Translations under genes and position numbers: made by a program | Source of the DNA: Leptospirales bacterium | GTDB lineage: Bacteria; Spirochaetota; Leptospiria; Leptospirales; Leptonemataceae | NCBI GenBank assembly: GCA_019694685.1 | Contig: JAIBBM010000014.1 | Location: 20,167 to 84,166, forward strand | Reading direction: 5' to 3' | DNA length: 64,000 nt | The notes under the pieces: model-generated | Told to the model about the DNA's origin: nothing | Database searches by the model: none | The model's input: only the letters and a program-made list of their open reading frames with translations | In this document: positions 61,791 to 64,000 of the stretch, in pieces | Position numbering within the stretch: position 1 is the stretch's first letter | Layout: each line of letters begins with the position of its first letter

Positions 61791-64000
61791 TCACGCTGAG
61801 AAGATTCGAAACAACACCCACACAGGCAGGCCGGCGTAGAGTACAACGCGCGCAATCGTCTCAAGGGTGCCGCGCATTTGGATTGCGTATGTAGCTCGGA
61901 CTGAAATCATAAAGATTGTTAAAGTTTCCACAATGACGCATAACGCTGCCGCAAAGAGTGCCACACCGATTCCCCACGATGCCCACCAGATTGCAAAGCC
62001 GAACAGGTACGCCCTCAGACCATAGGTGATGAATTCTCCCAGAGCGCTTCCATAGGCGATGTTCTGGTGAAGTAGAAATGCAGGAATCGCCACGAGAAAA
62101 GACAGCAATACCACTTTGAAAAAAGGGTGATCCAATTTGCCCCGCGGAATCGCGGCGCGGATTTGAGAGTATGTTTTGGGGAACGCAGTTGGGCCGGAAA
62201 GCAGGATCCAGAGTATTCCGTTTTGCAGAGATGCCAGGCCTTTATAGAAGTACAGCAGGCACCATGCGATCGCCTCTGGAAGGAGGGTGCACAGAGCAAA
62301 GAAGCGAACGCGAGCGAGAGTGCTTTGCAGCAAAGGCTGATTGAGAAACGACTCAGCTAAAATTGCACCACCGAGAAAGAGTAAAGATGCGCGCGCGAAC
62401 ACAAAAAGAACGCTGGATGCGATTCGCACACCGGATGGCAACAGCACCGGAGGTGCGGCGACGGTAGAGTGCACCGCTCTCTTTTTTCTTCGTTCGTTCA
62501 GTTTGCCGCCGATCGCAATCGCACAAAGACCAAGAAGAAAGACAGCGCCAGCACGGCCCACCCAGTCGCCCCACAGTACCATCAGAGTGCGTGGCGGAGT
62601 TCGCACGGGCAGGTCTGCGACGAGGAGAGATGGTTCGCCCATGTTTGTGCCAGAGATGATGGTTCCCGTTTCATCAATGACGGAGCTATAACCATTCGAC
62701 GTTACGCGAAACTGAGGCAGACGAGTTTCAATGCTGCGAAATGCCGCCACAAGCTGATGCATTTCAGCGCCTAACCGGTAGTCGGTGAACCATGAGTCGT
62801 TTGACATGGTCAGAGCGATTTGCGCGCCCAGTCTCGCTCCGTCAATGACCAGGTCACTGTCCACATCGTCCAGACAGATGGAAGTGAGAACTGGAATTTC
62901 ACGACCATCCGCTACGCGAAGTGGGAACACCTTCGCGCCGTTACCCGGCTTCCAGGAACCCGCCCATGGAAGGATGCTGCGAAACGCGGAACCGTCCATC
63001 CAACCTGGAACATATTCTGTGAGAGGGAAGAGACGTGTTTTGCGATAGAAGCCCAGAAGGCCTCTGCCTGGTTCGAGGAAAGCCGCGGCGTTGTATTCTC
63101 CTTGCTCATCCAGATCATAAGTGCCGAACACCAGAGGCACTCCGGTTTGATCTACCATAGTCTGGATTTCTCGATCGAGCTCTGCTCCTGATTCGCTTTT
63201 AGGATGATTGTATGTGGTAGGGTATACTGTCTCGGACCATAGAACTGCATCGACGTTGTGTTTTGTGACTGCCTCGCGAGTCATTGCAAAATGAGTGTCG
63301 AGTACCTTACGAACTACACCATAAGCTCCTATTTCCTTTCTTTCCTGTTCGTAGTGCACAATGTTCGATTGGATGAGTCCGATGCGAAGAGATGTAGAAG
63401 GAGCTTCAGGTTTGGTGGAAAGTGTAACAAATCCGTAGATGGTCAGGAGAAGAGGAGCGACCAGAGCGAAGGCGAGCGGTTTTGCGATTTCGCGTACACC
63501 GTGAGACCTTCGTGCAAAGGAATGCGCGAGGCTCTCATTTGAAAGAAGCAACAAAACTGCAAGACCAGGCGCGCCACCTATGTCAGCGGCCTGACGCAAT
63601 ATCTTAGAAGGATAGAGTGCATAACCCAGTGTGTCGTCGAAAACTCTGGGTGCGAATTTCTCTGTGGCTACCCACGCTGCGGCTGCCGCGAGAGTTGCCA
63701 GCACAGGATGAGTTCCATTGAGTGCGATGCGTCGAACGAGAGCGAAAGTGAGAAACTGTGGTTGGAAGAATGGAGCAAGCAGAAACAGAACAGTCACGCC
63801 CGCAGTTGCGCCTACTTCGGTGTAGCTTCCCATGGCAGTCCCAAACCACGCGAAGGCGCTGGCAGTGTAGGCAAGAGACATCGCGTATCCGCTGAGCAGA
63901 GTCGCCTTGATAGAACGATTCGCGTCAAGCGACCAGAGCCACGGAACAAGCGCCACAAAGCCAAGGACCCAGCCTCCGCGCACATACACACCGGATAGTA
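61791..64000 (-). CDS. lnt: apolipoprotein N-acyltransferase, N-terminus beyond window edge
   Basis: At least 732 residues; the frame stays open to base 64000 (codons before the GTG at 63989 read LSG, as in Lnt proteins), so the true start is probably outside. The first 190 residues are membrane helices. The nitrilase-like domain has WSETVYPTTYNHP (Glu), FYRKTRLFPLTEYVPG (Lys) and TSICLDDVD (Cys), the Lnt catalytic triad. MSNDSWFTDYRLGAEMHQLVAAFRSIETRLPQFRVTSNG is also characteristic. After the usual last helix (about 455-475) an extra region of roughly 230 residues with six or so membrane segments is present, which normal Lnt lacks. It adds the third acyl chain to lipoproteins. Confidence 0.9.
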   Translation of the reverse strand, partial: LSGVYVRGGWVLGFVALVPWLWSLDANRSIKATLLSGYAMSLAYTASAFAWFGTAMGSYTEVGATAGVTVLFLLAPFFQPQFLTFALVRRIALNGTHPVLATLAAAAAWVATEKFAPRVFDDTLGYALYPSKILRQAADIGGAPGLAVLLLLSNESLAHSFARRSHGVREIAKPLAFALVAPLLLTIYGFVTLSTKPEAPSTSLRIGLIQSNIVHYEQERKEIGAYGVVRKVLDTHFAMTREAVTKHNVDAVLWSETVYPTTYNHPKSESGAELDREIQTMVDQTGVPLVFGTYDLDEQGEYNAAAFLEPGRGLLGFYRKTRLFPLTEYVPGWMDGSAFRSILPWAGSWKPGNGAKVFPLRVADGREIPVLTSICLDDVDSDLVIDGARLGAQIALTMSNDSWFTDYRLGAEMHQLVAAFRSIETRLPQFRVTSNGYSSVIDETGTIISGTNMGEPSLLVADLPVRTPPRTLMVLWGDWVGRAGAVFLLGLCAIAIGGKLNERRKKRAVHSTVAAPPVLLPSGVRIASSVLFVFARASLLFLGGAILAESFLNQPLLQSTLARVRFFALCTLLPEAIAWCLLYFYKGLASLQNGILWILLSGPTAFPKTYSQIRAAIPRGKLDHPFFKVVLLSFLVAIPAFLLHQNIAYGSALGEFITYGLRAYLFGFAIWWASWGIGVALFAAALCVIVETLTIFMISVRATYAIQMRGTLETIARVVLYAGLPVWVLFRIFSA

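Noticed and set aside
9908..64000. tRNA or rRNA genes
   Set aside because: I looked for cloverleaf-like TTCGAATC-type boxes and conserved rRNA words on both strands by eye and saw none that fit.

Overview
The window looks like chromosomal DNA from a spirochaete of the Leptospiraceae with moderately high GC, most like Leptonema or Turneriella. This is inferred from gene content, not from any search. The pointers are: class III adenylate cyclases with membrane sensor heads; large SpoIIE-type phosphatases carrying HAMP and TPR modules; 7TMR-DISM receptors; a TRAP solute-binding protein with a TatT-like TPR partner (compare Treponema pallidum TatP/TatT); Lcl/DUF1566 lipoproteins; several lipoproteins with relaxed lipoboxes; and an Lgt with an insertion and an Lnt with a C-terminal extension. 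I found no rRNA, tRNA, CRISPR array, phage or transposase gene. Coding density is very high and many genes overlap by 4 nt.

Layout. 1-5571 (minus): a membrane-sensor fragment, an adenylate cyclase, recG, a BFN/UVR protein, a lipoprotein and a DUF4416 protein. 5630-9843: a DoxX-like protein, a DedA/ATP-grasp fusion, DinB, a second cyclase and a SUKH-like protein. 9908-15171: a secreted protein, an unusual ketoacyl synthase translationally coupled to a degenerate membrane-bound NtrC-like regulator, and a CPBP protease. 15444-18423 (minus): sufU, lgt, an SDR-like protein and a lipoprotein. 18496-19967: a split two-subunit PPK2. 20093-21852: two patatins. 21836-26454: Dus, a hybrid histidine kinase, an Rrf2 regulator and a DUF1566 lipoprotein. 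26472-29555 (minus): a 7TMR-DISM cyclase behind a small membrane protein and a previously unlisted 27-residue membrane peptide. 29584-34389: an acyltransferase, TatT-like, bioB, a 621-nt gap with two copies of a dyad repeat, and TatP/DctP. 34452-39960 (minus): a SpoIIE phosphatase and the bioA-bioD-thioredoxin-pseudopeptidase cluster. 40005-48967: an M23 peptidase, then motB, motA, LOR, fructosamine kinase, prmC, acyltransferase 3, an LpxL-like enzyme and a SurA-like lipoprotein. 49009-64000: DUF4349, L,D-transpeptidase, DUF3052, a second SpoIIE phosphatase, plsC, srkA, a DsbA-like protein, a YaaR-like protein, a GMC oxidoreductase, a 7TMR-DISM sigma-54 activator and lnt (cut by the window edge).

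Themes. Much of the window serves the envelope: lipoprotein maturation (lgt, lnt), lipid synthesis and remodelling (plsC-type enzymes, patatins, LpxL-like, ketoacyl synthase), peptidoglycan (M23, L,D-transpeptidase) and the flagellar stator. The rest is signalling: three cyclases, two phosphatases, one hybrid kinase and two NtrC-like proteins, one with an intact and one with a decayed ATPase. No single gene cluster is a clear new system. The best leads are the 27-residue peptide operon, the DedA/ATP-grasp fusion, the degenerate activator with its atypical ketoacyl synthase, the split PPK2, and the dyad repeats between bioB and the TRAP gene.
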